Shown one piece after another: positions 49,605 through 59,205 of a DNA stretch of 64,000 nt. How positions within the stretch are numbered: the stretch's first letter is position 1; each line of letters begins with the position of its first letter. The translations under genes were made by a program, and so were the position numbers. Source of the DNA: Pimelobacter simplex. GTDB lineage: Bacteria > Actinomycetota > Actinomycetes > Propionibacteriales > Nocardioidaceae. The stretch covers positions 1,612,001 through 1,676,000 of the forward strand of contig NZ_CP096276.1 of assembly GCF_024662235.1 (NCBI RefSeq), read 5' to 3'. The notes below the pieces were generated by a model, which was not told the origin of the DNA, searched no databases, and was given only the letters and a program-made list of their open reading frames with translations.

Positions 49605-49919
49605 ATGTCCCTCCGCCGCCACTACCGCCGCCGGTTCCTCAACCGTCCCGGCAACCACGCCGGTGCCTACGCGATCGCCGACATCCGCATCTATCGCGGA
49701 CGCGGGCGCAGCGCCGGCAACAACGGCATCGATGCCACGCTCACGCTCTCCGACTGCAGTCGGATCATCGACCTCGACTTCAACGTCTACGACGAGGCGA
49801 GCGCCCGCAACGCGCTCTACAAGGCCGATCTCCTCCGCACGATGGTCGACGACTTCGTGACCGCCTACGAGAAGGCCGTCGCCGAGTGGCGCGAGATCGA
49901 CGATCCCTCCGCCCAGTGA
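49605..49919 (+). CDS. Conserved-looking hypothetical protein, 104 residues
   Basis: No family recognised. Basic N-terminus (LRRHYRRRFLNRPGNHAG), then an alternating beta-like stretch (YAIADIRIYRGRGRS, GIDATLTLSDCSRIIDLDFN) and a helical acidic C-terminus (RTMVDDFVTAYEKAVAEWRE). Start ATG 49605 has GAAGGAG 6 nt upstream. Codon usage fits the neighbourhood. It ends 55 bp before the FMN riboswitch on the same strand. One cysteine, no signal peptide. Confidence 0.6.
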   Translation: MSLRRHYRRRFLNRPGNHAGAYAIADIRIYRGRGRSAGNNGIDATLTLSDCSRIIDLDFNVYDEASARNALYKADLLRTMVDDFVTAYEKAVAEWREIDDPSAQ

Positions 49920-49973
49920 CCGGTCCCACATCCCGCACCGCACTCCCATGTGCCACCATGGAGAGGAAAGAGC

Positions 49974-50105
49974 TCGCGTGCTCTGGGGTCGGTGAAACTC
50001 CGAACCGGCGGTGAAAGTCCGCGACCCGATCGCATCCAGCGATCGGTTGACCAGGTGGAACTCCTGGACCGACGGTCAAAGTCCGGATGGGAAGTGCACG
50101 CACGA
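49974..50105 (+). ncRNA. FMN riboswitch (RFN element)
   Basis: The leader before ribD contains the conserved RFN blocks in order: CTCTGGGGTCGGTGAAACTC, then CCGGCGGTGAAAGTCCGCGA, then GACGGTCAAAGTCCGGATGG and GAAGTGCACGC. These form the six-stem FMN aptamer that shuts down riboflavin genes when FMN is abundant. It ends about 100 bp before the ribD GTG, leaving room for an expression platform. Anti-terminator and translation-blocking designs cannot be told apart here. Confidence 0.95.
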
Positions 50106-50207
50106 GCGTCCGACGGACGAGCAGGTCGACCACGACCGCGAGCCCGCCGGGCGTCCCGCCAGCCCCGGAGTCCGCGTCCCTGACGACAGGACACGAGAGG
50201 CGAACAG

Positions 50208-51245
50208 GTGGCGGAGACGATCACCAGCGAGACCGACGCGATGCGTCGTGCCCTCGCGCTCGCGGCGACCCCGGGGGTGCCGCTGCACCCCAATCCCCGC
50301 GTGGGCTGCGTGCTGCTGGCCCCCGACGGCACGGTCGTCGGCGAGGGATTCCACCACGGCGCCGGTACGCCGCACGCCGAGGTCGAGGCGCTCCGGGTGG
50401 CCGGGGAGCGGGCCCGGGGCGCGACGGCCGTCGTGACGCTCGAGCCGTGCAACCACACCGGGCGGACCGGTCCCTGCGCGCAGGCCCTCCTCGCCGCCGG
50501 CGTACGACGCGTGGTCGTCGCCCAGCGCGACCCCAACCCGCTCGCCCGGGGCGGCGCCGAGACCCTGCGGGCCGCGGGCGTCGAGGTCGAGCTCGGCGTG
50601 CTGGGCGACGAGGCCGAGCAGGTCAACCCGGCCTGGACCTTCGCGCACCGCCACGGCCGCCCGTTCGTGACCTGGAAGTTCGCCGCGACGCTCGACGGCC
50701 GCAGTGCCGCCGCCGACGGCACCTCGCGCTGGGTGTCCTCGCTGGCCGCGCGCCGCGACACCCACCGGCTGCGGGCGCTGGCCGACACGATGATGGTCGG
50801 CGCCAACACCGTGGCGGTCGACGACCCCCAGCTCACCGTCCGCGGCGACGACGACCAGCCGGTCGGCGTCCAGCCGCTGCGCGTGGTGATGGGGGAGCGC
50901 GACCTGCCCGCGGACCGGCGGATCTTCGACGACGCCGCGCCCACGCTGCACCTGCGCACCCGCGACCCCGAGGCCGCGCTGCGCACGCTCTACGCCGAGC
51001 ACGACCGGCACCACGTCTTCCTGGAGGGCGGCCCGACGCTGGCAGCGGCCTTCCTCCAGGCCGGCCTCGTCGACGAGGTCGTCACCTATGTCGCCCCGAT
51101 GCTGCTGGGCGCCGGTCGCTCGGCCGTCGGGGACCTCGGAATCCAGACCATCGCGGATGCGTTCCGCCTCGAGCTGACCGACGCGACCGTCGTCGGCGCG
51201 GGGGCGGACGCCAACGTCCGCCTGACCATGAAGGGAACCAACTGA
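50208..51245 (+). CDS. ribD: Bifunctional deaminase/reductase RibD
   Basis: Deaminates and reduces the pyrimidine intermediate of riboflavin synthesis; 345 residues. The N-terminal zinc deaminase has HAE (residues 56-58) and the two cysteines of [11 protein letters not shown] (81, 90). The C-terminal RibD_C reductase has [14 protein letters not shown] and [23 protein letters not shown] 50208 is preceded by GAGAGG. Under FMN riboswitch control and overlapping ribE by 1 bp. Confidence 0.96.
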   Translation: MAETITSETDAMRRALALAATPGVPLHPNPRVGCVLLAPDGTVVGEGFHHGAGTPHAEVEALRVAGERARGATAVVTLEPCNHTGRTGPCAQALLAAGVRRVVVAQRDPNPLARGGAETLRAAGVEVELGVLGDEAEQVNPAWTFAHRHGRPFVTWKFAATLDGRSAAADGTSRWVSSLAARRDTHRLRALADTMMVGANTVAVDDPQLTVRGDDDQPVGVQPLRVVMGERDLPADRRIFDDAAPTLHLRTRDPEAALRTLYAEHDRHHVFLEGGPTLAAAFLQAGLVDEVVTYVAPMLLGAGRSAVGDLGIQTIADAFRLELTDATVVGAGADANVRLTMKGTN

Positions 51246-51853
51246 TGTTCACCGGCATCGTCGAGGAGCTCGGCACCGTCGCCGCCGTGGAGGACCAGGG
51301 CGACGCCATCCGGCTCACCATCGCCTCGGACCTCACCCTGTCCGACGCGGGCCTCGGGGACTCGATCGCGGTCAACGGCTGCTGCCTGACCGTCGCCGAG
51401 CGCACCGACACCACCTGGACCGCCGACGTGATGGCCGAGACGCTGGACAAGACCAGCCTCGGGGGCCTCGCGGTGGGCGACCGGGTCAACCTGGAGCGCG
51501 CGGTCACGGCCGAGAAGCGCCTCGGAGGGCACATCGTCCAGGGCCACGTCGACGCGATCGGCCAGGTCCTCGCGCGCACGCCCAGCGAGCACTGGGAGAT
51601 CGTCGAGATCGCCATGCCCGCCGAGCTCGGCCGCTACCTGGTCGACAAGGGCTCGATCACCGTCGACGGCATCTCGCTGACCGTCGTCGAGGCCAAGGAC
51701 GCCAGCTTCACGCTGAGCCTGATCCCCGAGACCCTCGCCCGTACGACGCTCGGCTTCCGCGCCGCGGGGGACCAGGTCAACCTCGAGGTCGACGTCCTCG
51801 CCAAGCACGTCGAGAAGCTCCTCGGCGCCTACACCAAGGAGAAGACCGCATGA
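51245..51853 (+). CDS. ribE: Riboflavin synthase, alpha subunit
   Basis: Dismutates two lumazines to riboflavin; 202 residues. It begins with the invariant [10 protein letters not shown] and has two homologous lumazine-binding barrels ([26 protein letters not shown]), each with the GHxVxGHVD-type block ([13 protein letters not shown]). The ATG at 51245 overlaps the ribD stop (TGATG). Four-bp overlap with ribBA. Confidence 0.97.
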   Translation: MFTGIVEELGTVAAVEDQGDAIRLTIASDLTLSDAGLGDSIAVNGCCLTVAERTDTTWTADVMAETLDKTSLGGLAVGDRVNLERAVTAEKRLGGHIVQGHVDAIGQVLARTPSEHWEIVEIAMPAELGRYLVDKGSITVDGISLTVVEAKDASFTLSLIPETLARTTLGFRAAGDQVNLEVDVLAKHVEKLLGAYTKEKTA

Positions 51854-53109
51854 GTGACAAGGTCCGTCTGGACTCGGTCGAGCGCGCGATCGCCGACATC
51901 GCCGCCGGCCGCGCCGTGGTGGTCGTCGACGACGAGGACCGCGAGAACGAGGGCGACATCATCTTCGCCGCCAGCAAGGCGACGCCCGAGCTGATGGCGT
52001 TCACGATCCGCTACTCCAGCGGCGTGATCTGCGCGCCGATGCCGGGCGACATGCTCGACCGGCTCGAGATCCCGCTCATGACGCCGCACAACAAGGACGC
52101 CTACCGCACGGCGTACACGATCTCGGTCGACGCGCGCGACGGCGTCAGCACCGGCATCTCCGCGGCCGACCGCGCCCACACGGTGCGGGTGCTGGCCGAC
52201 TCGGCGACCGAGCCGTGGGAGCTGACCCGCCCCGGCCACGTCTTCCCCCTGCGCTACCGCGAGGGCGGCGTCCTGGTCCGCCGTGGCCACACCGAGGCCG
52301 CCGTCGACCTGTGCCGGCTCGCCGGGCTGACGCCGACCGGCGTCCTGGTCGAGGTCGTCAACGACGACGGGACGATGAAGCGCGCGCCCGAGCTGCGCGC
52401 GTTCGCCGACGAGCACGGCCTGGCGATGATCTCCATCGAGGACCTGGTCCGGCACCGCCGCCGGGTCGAGAGCCACGTCGTGCGCGAGGCCGAGACCCGG
52501 CTGCCCACGAGCCACGGCGACTTCACCGCGATCGGCTACACGATCACCGTCGACGGCAGCGAGCACGTCGCCCTCGTCTACGGCGACCCCGCGGCCCTGG
52601 CCGACAACGGTCCGGTGCTGACCCGGGTCCACTCCGAGTGCCTGACCGGCGACGTCTTCGGCTCCAGCCGCTGCGACTGCGGTCCCCAGCTCAACGAGGC
52701 GATGGACCGGATCGTGCAGGAGGGCGCCGGCGTGGTGATCTACCTGCGCGGCCACGAGGGCCGGGGGATCGGCCTGGTCGCCAAGCTCCAGGCCTACCAG
52801 CTCCAGGACGGCGGTCGCGACACCGTGGACGCCAACCTCGACCTCGGCCTGCCCGCCGACGCGCGCCACTACGGCGCGGCCACCCAGATCCTCAAGGACC
52901 TCGGCGTGGACCAGGTCCGGCTGCTGACCAACAACCCCGACAAGGTGGCCTCGCTCGAGGACTACGGCGTCACGGTGACCGAGCGGGTGCCGCTCACGCC
53001 GCACCCCAACGGCCACAACCTGGCCTACCTGCTGACCAAGCGCGACCGGATGGGCCACGATCTTCCCGAGCTGCCCGACCTCGACCTCGACCTCGAAGGA
53101 GCCAACTGA
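51850..53109 (+). CDS. ribBA: Bifunctional DHBP synthase / GTP cyclohydrolase II
   Basis: Makes both precursors of riboflavin; 419 residues. The N-terminal DHBP synthase has [26 protein letters not shown] and [15 protein letters not shown]. The C-terminal GTP cyclohydrolase II has the zinc cysteines in [18 protein letters not shown] and the catalytic block [15 protein letters not shown]. Full length. Overlaps ribE by 4 bp. Confidence 0.97.
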   Translation: MSDKVRLDSVERAIADIAAGRAVVVVDDEDRENEGDIIFAASKATPELMAFTIRYSSGVICAPMPGDMLDRLEIPLMTPHNKDAYRTAYTISVDARDGVSTGISAADRAHTVRVLADSATEPWELTRPGHVFPLRYREGGVLVRRGHTEAAVDLCRLAGLTPTGVLVEVVNDDGTMKRAPELRAFADEHGLAMISIEDLVRHRRRVESHVVREAETRLPTSHGDFTAIGYTITVDGSEHVALVYGDPAALADNGPVLTRVHSECLTGDVFGSSRCDCGPQLNEAMDRIVQEGAGVVIYLRGHEGRGIGLVAKLQAYQLQDGGRDTVDANLDLGLPADARHYGAATQILKDLGVDQVRLLTNNPDKVASLEDYGVTVTERVPLTPHPNGHNLAYLLTKRDRMGHDLPELPDLDLDLEGAN

Positions 53110-53110
53110 C

Positions 53111-53596
53111 ATGGCCGGACACGGTGCCCCCGACATCGCCCCCGTCGACTGCCACGACCTGCGGGTCGCGGTCGTCGCCGCGAGCTGGCACACCGAGGTG
53201 ATGGACGGTCTCATCGCGGGCGCGCAGCGCGCCTTCGCCGACCACCAGGTCGAGGCGCCCGTCGTCGTACGGGTGCCCGGCACGTTCGAGCTGCCGGTCA
53301 CCGCGGCGGCCCTCGCGCCGTCGTACGACGCGGTGATCGCGCTGGGCGTGGTCATCCGGGGCGGCACGCCGCACTTCGAGTACGTCTGCAACGCGGCCAC
53401 CGACGGGCTGACCCGGGTCTCGCTCGACCACCACATCCCGATCGGCTTCGGCGTGCTGACCTGCGACGACGACGCCCAGGCGCTCGACCGGGCGGGCCTG
53501 GAGGGATCGCGCGAGGACAAGGGCTACGAGGCGGCCTCGGCGGCGCTGCAGACCGCGGCGACGCTCAAGCGGATCAAGCGCGGCTACACCGCCTGA
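53111..53596 (+). CDS. ribH: 6,7-dimethyl-8-ribityllumazine synthase
   Basis: Capsid-forming lumazine synthase of 161 residues. Motifs: [29 protein letters not shown] and the catalytic His in [12 protein letters not shown]. It starts 1 bp after ribBA and completes the rib operon. Confidence 0.97.
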   Translation: MAGHGAPDIAPVDCHDLRVAVVAASWHTEVMDGLIAGAQRAFADHQVEAPVVVRVPGTFELPVTAAALAPSYDAVIALGVVIRGGTPHFEYVCNAATDGLTRVSLDHHIPIGFGVLTCDDDAQALDRAGLEGSREDKGYEAASAALQTAATLKRIKRGYTA

Positions 53597-53641
53597 GCCG
53601 CGGGACCTGAGACCGGCGCAAGGGTGACGGGAGCGACGCCG

Positions 53642-53647
53642 TAGGCT
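53642..53647 (+). promoter_or_regulatory. -10-like hexamer TAGGCT before hisE
   Basis: TAGGCT lies 8 nt before the hisE GTG, so a leaderless transcript for hisE-hisG is likely, separate from the rib operon. No -35 recognised. Confidence 0.35.
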
Positions 53648-53655
53648 GAACTCCC

Positions 53656-53919
53656 GTGAAGACGTTCGACGAGCTGTTCGCAGAGCTCAGCGAGAAGGCA
53701 CAGACGCGGCCCGAGGGGTCCGGCACCGTCCGGGCGCTCGACGCCGGCGTCCATACGATCGGCAAGAAGCTGATCGAAGAGGCCGCTGAGTCCTGGATGG
53801 CCGCCGAGCACGAGGGCAAGGACGCCACGGCTCTGGAGATCAGCCAGCTGCTGTACCACGCCCAGGTCCTCATGATCGCGAGCGGACTCTCGCTCGAGGA
53901 CGTCTACTCCCACCTCTGA
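53656..53919 (+). CDS. hisE: Phosphoribosyl-ATP pyrophosphatase
   Basis: Second step of histidine synthesis; 87 residues, all-alpha MazG-like fold. Metal-binding EEAAES and the [13 protein letters not shown] helix are typical for HisE. GTG 53656. It precedes hisG by 26 bp, the hisE-hisG pairing known in actinobacteria. Confidence 0.95.
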   Translation: MKTFDELFAELSEKAQTRPEGSGTVRALDAGVHTIGKKLIEEAAESWMAAEHEGKDATALEISQLLYHAQVLMIASGLSLEDVYSHL

Positions 53920-53945
53920 GGCTCCGCCTCACAAGAAGGCTCACG

Positions 53946-54788
53946 ATGCTCAAGATCGCCGTCCCCAACAAGGGGGCCCTGTCCGAGTCCGCCTCGACGA
54001 TGCTGCGCGAAGCCGGCTACGCGCAGCGCTCGGACTCCAAGCAGCTGACCAAGATCGACCCGGACAACGGGGTCGAGTTCTTCTACCTGCGCCCGCGCGA
54101 CATCGCGCTGTACGTCGGCGAGGGCACCCTCGACGCCGGCATCACCGGCCGCGACCTCCTCCTCGACTCGCACTCGACGGCCTCGGAGTCGCTCCAGCTG
54201 GGCTTCGGCCGCTCGAAGTTCCGCTTCGCGGCCCGCCCCGGTGTCGCCACCGACGTGCGTGACCTGGCCGGCAAGCGCATCGCCACGTCGTACGACGGCG
54301 TGGTCAAGCGCTACCTCGTCGAGCAGGGCGTCGAGGCCTCGGTCGTCCGCCTCGACGGCGCCGTCGAGACCAGCATCCAGCTCGGCGTGGCCGACGTGAT
54401 CGCCGACGTCGTCGAGACCGGCAGCACCCTGCGTGCCGCGGGCCTGGAGGTCTTCGGCGACGTCATCCTCGAGTCCGAGGGCGTGATGATCACCCGCGAG
54501 GGCGCCGACCCCGGCGCGCTCGAGGTCTTCACCCGCCGGCTCCAGGGCGTCCTCGTGGCCCGCGCCTACGTGATGATGGACTACGACATCCGCGCCGAGA
54601 AGGTCGAGCAGGCCATCGCCCTGACCCCCGGCATCGAGAGCCCCACGGTCAGCCCGCTTCATCGCGAAGGCTGGGTCGCGGTCCGCTCCATGGTGCAGCG
54701 GGCCACCGCCCAGCGGGTGATGGACGAGCTCTTCGCGCTGGGGGCCCGCGCCATCCTGACCACCGACATCCACGCCTGCCGGCTCTGA
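53946..54788 (+). CDS. hisG: ATP phosphoribosyltransferase (long form)
   Basis: First, feedback-controlled step of histidine synthesis; 280 residues. It has the PRPP-binding block DVIADVVETGSTLRAAGLEV and a C-terminal ACT-like regulatory domain from about residue 210 (PTVSPLHREGWVAVRSMVQR). It is therefore the long HisG form that needs no HisZ. Start MLKIAVPNKGALS is conserved. The stop overlaps the next gene by 1 bp. Confidence 0.97.
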   Translation: MLKIAVPNKGALSESASTMLREAGYAQRSDSKQLTKIDPDNGVEFFYLRPRDIALYVGEGTLDAGITGRDLLLDSHSTASESLQLGFGRSKFRFAARPGVATDVRDLAGKRIATSYDGVVKRYLVEQGVEASVVRLDGAVETSIQLGVADVIADVVETGSTLRAAGLEVFGDVILESEGVMITREGADPGALEVFTRRLQGVLVARAYVMMDYDIRAEKVEQAIALTPGIESPTVSPLHREGWVAVRSMVQRATAQRVMDELFALGARAILTTDIHACRL

Positions 54789-55243
54789 TGGCGATGTCCG
54801 ACCTTCCCCCGCTCCCGCGGACCTGGCGGCCCTTCGGCCCGCGGATGGCCGCCGCGGTCTTCGCGATCGTGCTCGTCGGCGCGTTCGCGTGGCTGTGGGT
54901 GCGCTTCGACGAGCAGACCAAGCAGGCCATCAACATCCTCGAGAAGGCGACCGTCATCGGCATCGTCGGGCTCGGGCTGGCGCTGATGTTCGCGCTCGCC
55001 CGGTCCCGCGTCGTGGCGCGTCCCGACGGGCTGACGATCGTCAACGGCTACCGCAAGCGCGAGCTCACCTGGGCCGAGGTCGGCACCGTGCGGATGCCGC
55101 GCGGCGCTCCGTGGCCGCACCTGGACCAGGGGGACGACGTACGGATCTCGCTGCTGGGGATCCACACCTCCGACGGCGCCCGCGCGGCGACGGCGGTGCG
55201 GGAGCTCAAGGCGGTCGTCGCCGCCCACCGCGTCGACGGCTGA
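54788..55243 (+). CDS. PH-domain (bPH_6) membrane protein
   Basis: Protein of 151 residues with two membrane helices (AAVFAIVLVGAFAWLWV; VIGIVGLGLALMFALA), then a small PH-like domain (VARPDGLTIVNGYRKRELTW; DDVRISLLGIHTSDGARAA). This is a common uncharacterised protein downstream of hisG in actinobacteria. Start overlaps hisG. Converges with the epimerase gene across the palindromic element and the IS. Confidence 0.78.
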   Translation: MAMSDLPPLPRTWRPFGPRMAAAVFAIVLVGAFAWLWVRFDEQTKQAINILEKATVIGIVGLGLALMFALARSRVVARPDGLTIVNGYRKRELTWAEVGTVRMPRGAPWPHLDQGDDVRISLLGIHTSDGARAATAVRELKAVVAAHRVDG

Positions 55244-55247
55244 ACGG

Positions 55248-55413
55248 CTAGGGCGTGTCTCCCAAGTCCCCGCCTGCTGCGCGGTGTTTGCGACTCGATC
55301 TGGCGGCGTTGTCGCAGACTCGACGGGCCTCCGGCCCGCCTTCACTGCTCCGCCTTACCAGATCGGCCGCAAACACCGCTCGCGACGGCGCGTCCTTGGG
55401 AGACACGCCCTAG
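55248..55413. repeat. Structured inverted-repeat element, copy 2
   Basis: Outer arms 55248-55266 and 55395-55413 are a perfect 19-bp inverted repeat (CTAGGGCGTGTCTCCCAAG and complement). Core blocks match copy 1: GCCTGCTGCGCG (55272), GGCGGCGTTG (55302), CTCGAC (55319), GCCTTC (55338), GCTCGCGACGGCG (55378). Internal stems are strong: GGTGTTTGCG (55283) with CGCAAACACC (55368), CGATCTGG (55296) with CCAGATCG (55358), and a central GGGCC/GGCCC hairpin. Arms and stems differ in sequence from copy 1 but still pair. An IS481 element sits directly beyond its right arm. Confidence 0.78.
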
Positions 55414-55414
55414 A

Positions 55415-56495
55415 TGTACCCGGCCAGGACGTTGGTAGCGGCGAGCCTGGTTGAACGAACGAGAACCTCCGAATGGGATGTGGCTTGTCTAAGGCCCACT
55501 CCAACCCGGAGGTTCTCGTGTCCCACGGTAGTGCCCGGCTGACCGTTCACGGTCGGCGCCTGATCGTCCAACGCCACCAAGCAGGCTGGAAACAAGCCCA
55601 CATCGCTGCGGCGATGGGCGTGTCCCGCAAGTGCGTGAAGACCTGGATCGACCGCTACACCGCCGAAGGCGAAGACGGCCTGGCCACCCGCTCCTCACGC
55701 CCCCACTCGATGCCCACCAAGACCAGCAACGAGGTCGAGCAGAAGGTTCTCACCGCGCGTGCCGAGCATCGCGACGGACCCGATGTCCTCGGAGCGAAGG
55801 TCGGCGTTCCTGCCCGCACAGTGTCGCGGATCCTGCGCCGCCACCACGTGCCCTACCTTCGCGAGCTGGATCCGATCACCGGCGAGGTGATCCGATCCTC
55901 GAAGCAGACCGCGACCCGCTACGAGCGAGAGCGGCCTGGCGAGCTGGTCCACATGGATGTCAAGAAGCTCGGCAAGATCCCCGCCGGCGGCGGCTGGAAG
56001 GCTCACGGCCGCGGAGCCGGGTCGATCATGCGCGATCGCAACACCAAGGTCGGGTTCGACTTCGTTCACTCACTCGTCGACGACCACTCCCGCCTGGCCT
56101 ACAGCGAGGTGCTGCCTGACGAGAAGGGCCCGACCTGCGCCGCGTTCCTCGAGCGCGCGATCGACTACTTCGCAGCCCATGGCATCACCCGGATCGAGCG
56201 TCTGATGACAGACAACGCCTGGGCCTACCGATGGTCGCTACGTGCCGTATGCGCCGAGCACGACATCAAGCAGAGGTTCATCAAGCCGCACTGTCCCTGG
56301 CAGAACGGGAAGGTGGAGCGCCTCAACCGGACCCTGACCACCGAGTGGGCCTACCGTCGCGCCTTCGCCAGCAACGACGAGCGAGTAGCCGCCCTTGCGC
56401 CCTGGCTCGAGCACTACAACACTGAACGCCGCCACAGCGCACTCGGAGGTAAGCCGCCGATCAGCCGGCTGCTACCAACCTGATGGCCGGGTACA
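55415..56495 (+). mobile_element. Intact IS481-family insertion sequence (1081 bp)
   Basis: Terminal inverted repeats begin TGTACCCGGCCA at both ends, with TTGGTAGC following in each (left 55415 on, right ending 56495). A 6-bp target duplication CCTAGA flanks it (55409-55414 and 56496-56501). One transposase gene fills it. The perfect duplication and open gene indicate a recent, possibly active insertion. The target CTAG is the tip of the structured element's right arm. Confidence 0.93.
55518..56483 (+). CDS. IS481-family transposase
   Basis: DDE transposase of 321 residues: N-terminal helix-turn-helix (AHIAAAMGVSRKCVKTWIDR), then an rve integrase core with first Asp in HMDVKKLG, second in RLMTDNAWAY and Glu in QNGKVERLNRTL. 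The GTG at 55518 is preceded by GGAGG 5 nt upstream. The frame is intact. C-terminal YNTERRHSALGGKPPISRL is typical of IS481. Confidence 0.95.
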   Translation: MSHGSARLTVHGRRLIVQRHQAGWKQAHIAAAMGVSRKCVKTWIDRYTAEGEDGLATRSSRPHSMPTKTSNEVEQKVLTARAEHRDGPDVLGAKVGVPARTVSRILRRHHVPYLRELDPITGEVIRSSKQTATRYERERPGELVHMDVKKLGKIPAGGGWKAHGRGAGSIMRDRNTKVGFDFVHSLVDDHSRLAYSEVLPDEKGPTCAAFLERAIDYFAAHGITRIERLMTDNAWAYRWSLRAVCAEHDIKQRFIKPHCPWQNGKVERLNRTLTTEWAYRRAFASNDERVAALAPWLEHYNTERRHSALGGKPPISRLLPT

Positions 56496-56496
56496 C

Positions 56497-57390
56497 CTAG
56501 AGCGCCCGCACGCCCCACGACGCGGCGAACGTCTCGCCGGGTGCCAGCACGACCAGCCCGTCGCCGGAGTTGAACGCGTCCGGGGGAGCGGTCATCGGTT
56601 CGACCGCGACACTCGTGCGCGGCGTCGCGGTGTCGTCGGCGGTGTAGACCTGCAGCCAACCGTGGTGCTCGTCGACCCACAGCGCCACCCCGGCCCCGCC
56701 CGGCGCGCGCAGGGTCACGGTCGCCCGGCCCGACGGGTCGCGGTCGAGGCCCGTGTAGGCGTGGTTGAGGACGGCGTCGGCCAGGGGAGCGGGCGTGCGG
56801 AAGGCGTCCCCCGGCTCGGTGCCGACCGGCAGCAGCCGCTCGTCGTCGGTGACCAGCCGGGCCACCGCGGGCAGGTCGAGCGTCCAGTCGTCGCAGGGGC
56901 CCGGGCCGGCGACGAGGTACGGGTGCGCCCCCGACGCGTACGGCGCCGCCTCGGCCGCCCGGTTCGTCGCGGCCTGGGTAACGGTGAGCCCGTCCTCGCC
57001 GAGCGCATAGGTCGTCGTGAGCGCCAGCGCCCACGGGTAGCCGGTCTGGGCCGGCAGGAAGTAGTCGAGCTCGACCCGGTCGGCCGCGACCGACCGCGCC
57101 GTCCACGAGACCCAGCGGACCAGGCCGTGCGAGGCGTTGCCGCGCTTCGGCTCGGTCAGCGCGAGCTGCTGGGTGGCCCCGCCGAAGGTGTAGCGCCCGT
57201 CGCGGATCCGGTTGGGCCACGGCACGAGCAGCTGCCCGCGCCCGCCCGAGGGCATGGCGTCCTCGGCGAAGCCGTCGACGAGATCGCGTCCCTCGTAGGT
57301 CAGCGACCGCAGGGCGCCGCAGCCCTGGGTGACGACGGCGCGGTAGCCGTGGGCGGACAGGACGTGCTGGTCACCGGTGGGCGCGCTCAC
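56497..57390 (-). CDS. Aldose 1-epimerase family protein
   Basis: Mutarotase-like protein of about 297 residues with LVPWPNRIRDGRYTFGGATQ, catalytic His in GNASHGLVRW, HPYL, and catalytic Glu in VAVEPMTAPPDAFNSG. GTG 57390 with GGGTGG upstream is preferred to GTG 57408. The TAG stop (56497-56499) lies inside the 6-bp target duplication of the IS, so the insertion left the coding end unchanged. Probable operon with the kinase-like gene upstream. Confidence 0.88.
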   Translation of the reverse strand: MSAPTGDQHVLSAHGYRAVVTQGCGALRSLTYEGRDLVDGFAEDAMPSGGRGQLLVPWPNRIRDGRYTFGGATQQLALTEPKRGNASHGLVRWVSWTARSVAADRVELDYFLPAQTGYPWALALTTTYALGEDGLTVTQAATNRAAEAAPYASGAHPYLVAGPGPCDDWTLDLPAVARLVTDDERLLPVGTEPGDAFRTPAPLADAVLNHAYTGLDRDPSGRATVTLRAPGGAGVALWVDEHHGWLQVYTADDTATPRTSVAVEPMTAPPDAFNSGDGLVVLAPGETFAASWGVRAL

Positions 57391-57411
57391 GACTGCCACC
57401 CTAGGCACGCG

Positions 57412-57948
57412 CTAGGTGCGGACCACCAGGTCGGCCCACGACCGCGTGTCCTGGCGCGCGTGCAGCGCCGCCTCGTCGGCGAGCCAGTCGTCCCAGTGGG
57501 GACGCATCCCCTCGCCGTCGCGCTCGAGCCAGCGCGCGAGCCGGACGTCGAGGTCGGCCTCGACCCAGACCAGCGTCGTCACCAGCTCCCGGTACGCCGC
57601 CGCGGCGCTCCCGACACCTTCGAGGACCAGCAGCGGGCCCGGGAGCACGGTGCGGGTCTCGGCCCAGCCGTCGGCGTACCAGTCCCAGCGGCGCCAGGTG
57701 CCCGGCTGCCCGGCGGCGAGCGGGCGCAGCAGGGCCTCGACCGAGCCGGCGAGGCCGGGGAGCCCGCGCCAGCCCGCGAGCATCTCGTCGGTCCCGATCA
57801 CGACCGCCTCGGGGGCGAGCGCGGCCAGGCCGCGGGCGAGCGTGGTCTTGCCGGAGCCGGCCAGCCCGTCGACGCAGATCAGCCGGCCCGACCCGAGGGT
57901 CGGTGGGCGCGACAGCGTGAGCTCGAGGACCTCAGAAGGCGAGACCAT
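57412..57948 (-). CDS. P-loop NTPase, uridine-kinase-like
   Basis: Protein of 178 residues with Walker A GLAGSGKTT near residue 30 (LICVDGLAGSGKTTLARGLA), then VIGTDEMLAGWRGLPG and LVLEGVGSAAAAY. Size and layout match the small uridine-kinase-like/AAA_33 proteins, substrate unknown. ATG 57948 overlaps the preceding PLP-enzyme gene by 17 bp. Confidence 0.75.
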   Translation of the reverse strand: MVSPSEVLELTLSRPPTLGSGRLICVDGLAGSGKTTLARGLAALAPEAVVIGTDEMLAGWRGLPGLAGSVEALLRPLAAGQPGTWRRWDWYADGWAETRTVLPGPLLVLEGVGSAAAAYRELVTTLVWVEADLDVRLARWLERDGEGMRPHWDDWLADEAALHARQDTRSWADLVVRT

Positions 57949-59179
57949 GGCCCCGGTACGACGGCACCGCGTCGATGAACCGGTCGCCCTGGGCCAGGAG
58001 CACGGTGGTGCCGTGCTCGAACGGCTCGCCCGACTTGGCGTGCCGGAACCAGACCAGCTCGCCGATCGCCAGCCGGCCGGCGTTGGTCCCCACGAGCGGG
58101 GTCTGCACCTCGCCGGCACCCTCGAGCCCGGTCAGGCTGAGCCCGGCGGGCGCCCACGGCGTCGGCGCCCGGTCGGCCCCGGCGGGCCCGGACGCGATCA
58201 GCCCGCCGCCGTGGACCGTGGCGACCTCGGCGGAGGGCCGGCGGGTCACCGGCAGGCCGAAGAAGGCGGCCGGGGCGGGGGAGAAGGAGCGGTAGTGGTC
58301 GAAGAGGGTCGGCCCGAGCAGCCCGGAGCCCGCGGTCACCTCGGTGACGACCGGGTCGGCGGCCGAGGACTCGATCGAGCCGGAGCCGCCAGCGTTCCAG
58401 AACTCGAGGCCGGTGAAGTCGCCGCGCCCCTCGAGCGCGCTGAGCGCCTCGGCGATCGCGGTGCGGCGGGTGACGAGCTGGGTCACCGAGAGCTGCTTGA
58501 GCTTGCGGACCACCGCGGACTTGGCGCGCTGGTGCGGCACCGAGTCCGGGACGCCGGCCACCTGACCCTCGTAGGTCATCGCGCCGACGAGCTGGAAGCC
58601 CGGCCGGTCGATGACCGCCCGGGCGAGCGCGGCGACGGCGCCGACGTCGAACAGGGGGGAGCGCCTGGGGCCGACCAGCTGGCCGCCCCAGCGCAGCCCG
58701 GCGTCGATGTCGAGCGCGACCCGGACCGGTACGGCGGTCGAGGCGCGCAGCGAGTCGACCAGGTCGAGGTGGGCCACGTCGTCGACCATGATCGTGATCC
58801 GCGAGGCGGCGCGCGGGGAGGCGATGAGCGCGGCGAGCGCGGCCCGGTCCACGGACGGGTAGGCGACGACGATGTCGTCGCACACGTCGTTGTCGGCCAG
58901 CCAGAGCGCCTCGGCCAGCGTGTAGGCGAGCACCCCCGCGAAGCCTTCGGTCGCCAGCGCCCGCGCCACCAGCGCGGGCACCCGCAGCGACTTGGACGCC
59001 ACCCGGATCGGCGTCCCGCCGGCCCGGCGCGCGAGGTCCGCGGCGTTGGCGTCGAAGGCGTCGAGGTCGACCACGAAGGTCGGGGTGGACAGGGGCTCCG
59101 GCCAGGCGTCGACCGCGTCGGCGAGCCGGGCCGCGAGGCGGTTGCGCGCGACGAACGAGTGGTGCTGCACGAACGCCAT
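57932..59179 (-). CDS. PLP enzyme, D-threonine aldolase / amino-acid deaminase type (fold III)
   Basis: Alanine-racemase-fold protein of 415 residues: N-terminal TPTFVVDLDAFDANAADLAR, PLP lysine in RVASKSLRVPALV, barrel glycines in NAGGSGSIES, and a C-terminal D-serine-dehydratase-like domain with possible metal ligands (HGGGLIASG; RHAKSGEPFEHGT). Substrate stereochemistry points to D-amino acids, by family. ATG 59179. Head of the minus-strand operon with the kinase-like gene and epimerase. Confidence 0.82.
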   Translation of the reverse strand: MAFVQHHSFVARNRLAARLADAVDAWPEPLSTPTFVVDLDAFDANAADLARRAGGTPIRVASKSLRVPALVARALATEGFAGVLAYTLAEALWLADNDVCDDIVVAYPSVDRAALAALIASPRAASRITIMVDDVAHLDLVDSLRASTAVPVRVALDIDAGLRWGGQLVGPRRSPLFDVGAVAALARAVIDRPGFQLVGAMTYEGQVAGVPDSVPHQRAKSAVVRKLKQLSVTQLVTRRTAIAEALSALEGRGDFTGLEFWNAGGSGSIESSAADPVVTEVTAGSGLLGPTLFDHYRSFSPAPAAFFGLPVTRRPSAEVATVHGGGLIASGPAGADRAPTPWAPAGLSLTGLEGAGEVQTPLVGTNAGRLAIGELVWFRHAKSGEPFEHGTTVLLAQGDRFIDAVPSYRGHGLAF

Positions 59180-59205
59180 GCTTCCACGGATGGGAGAATG
59201 TGCCC

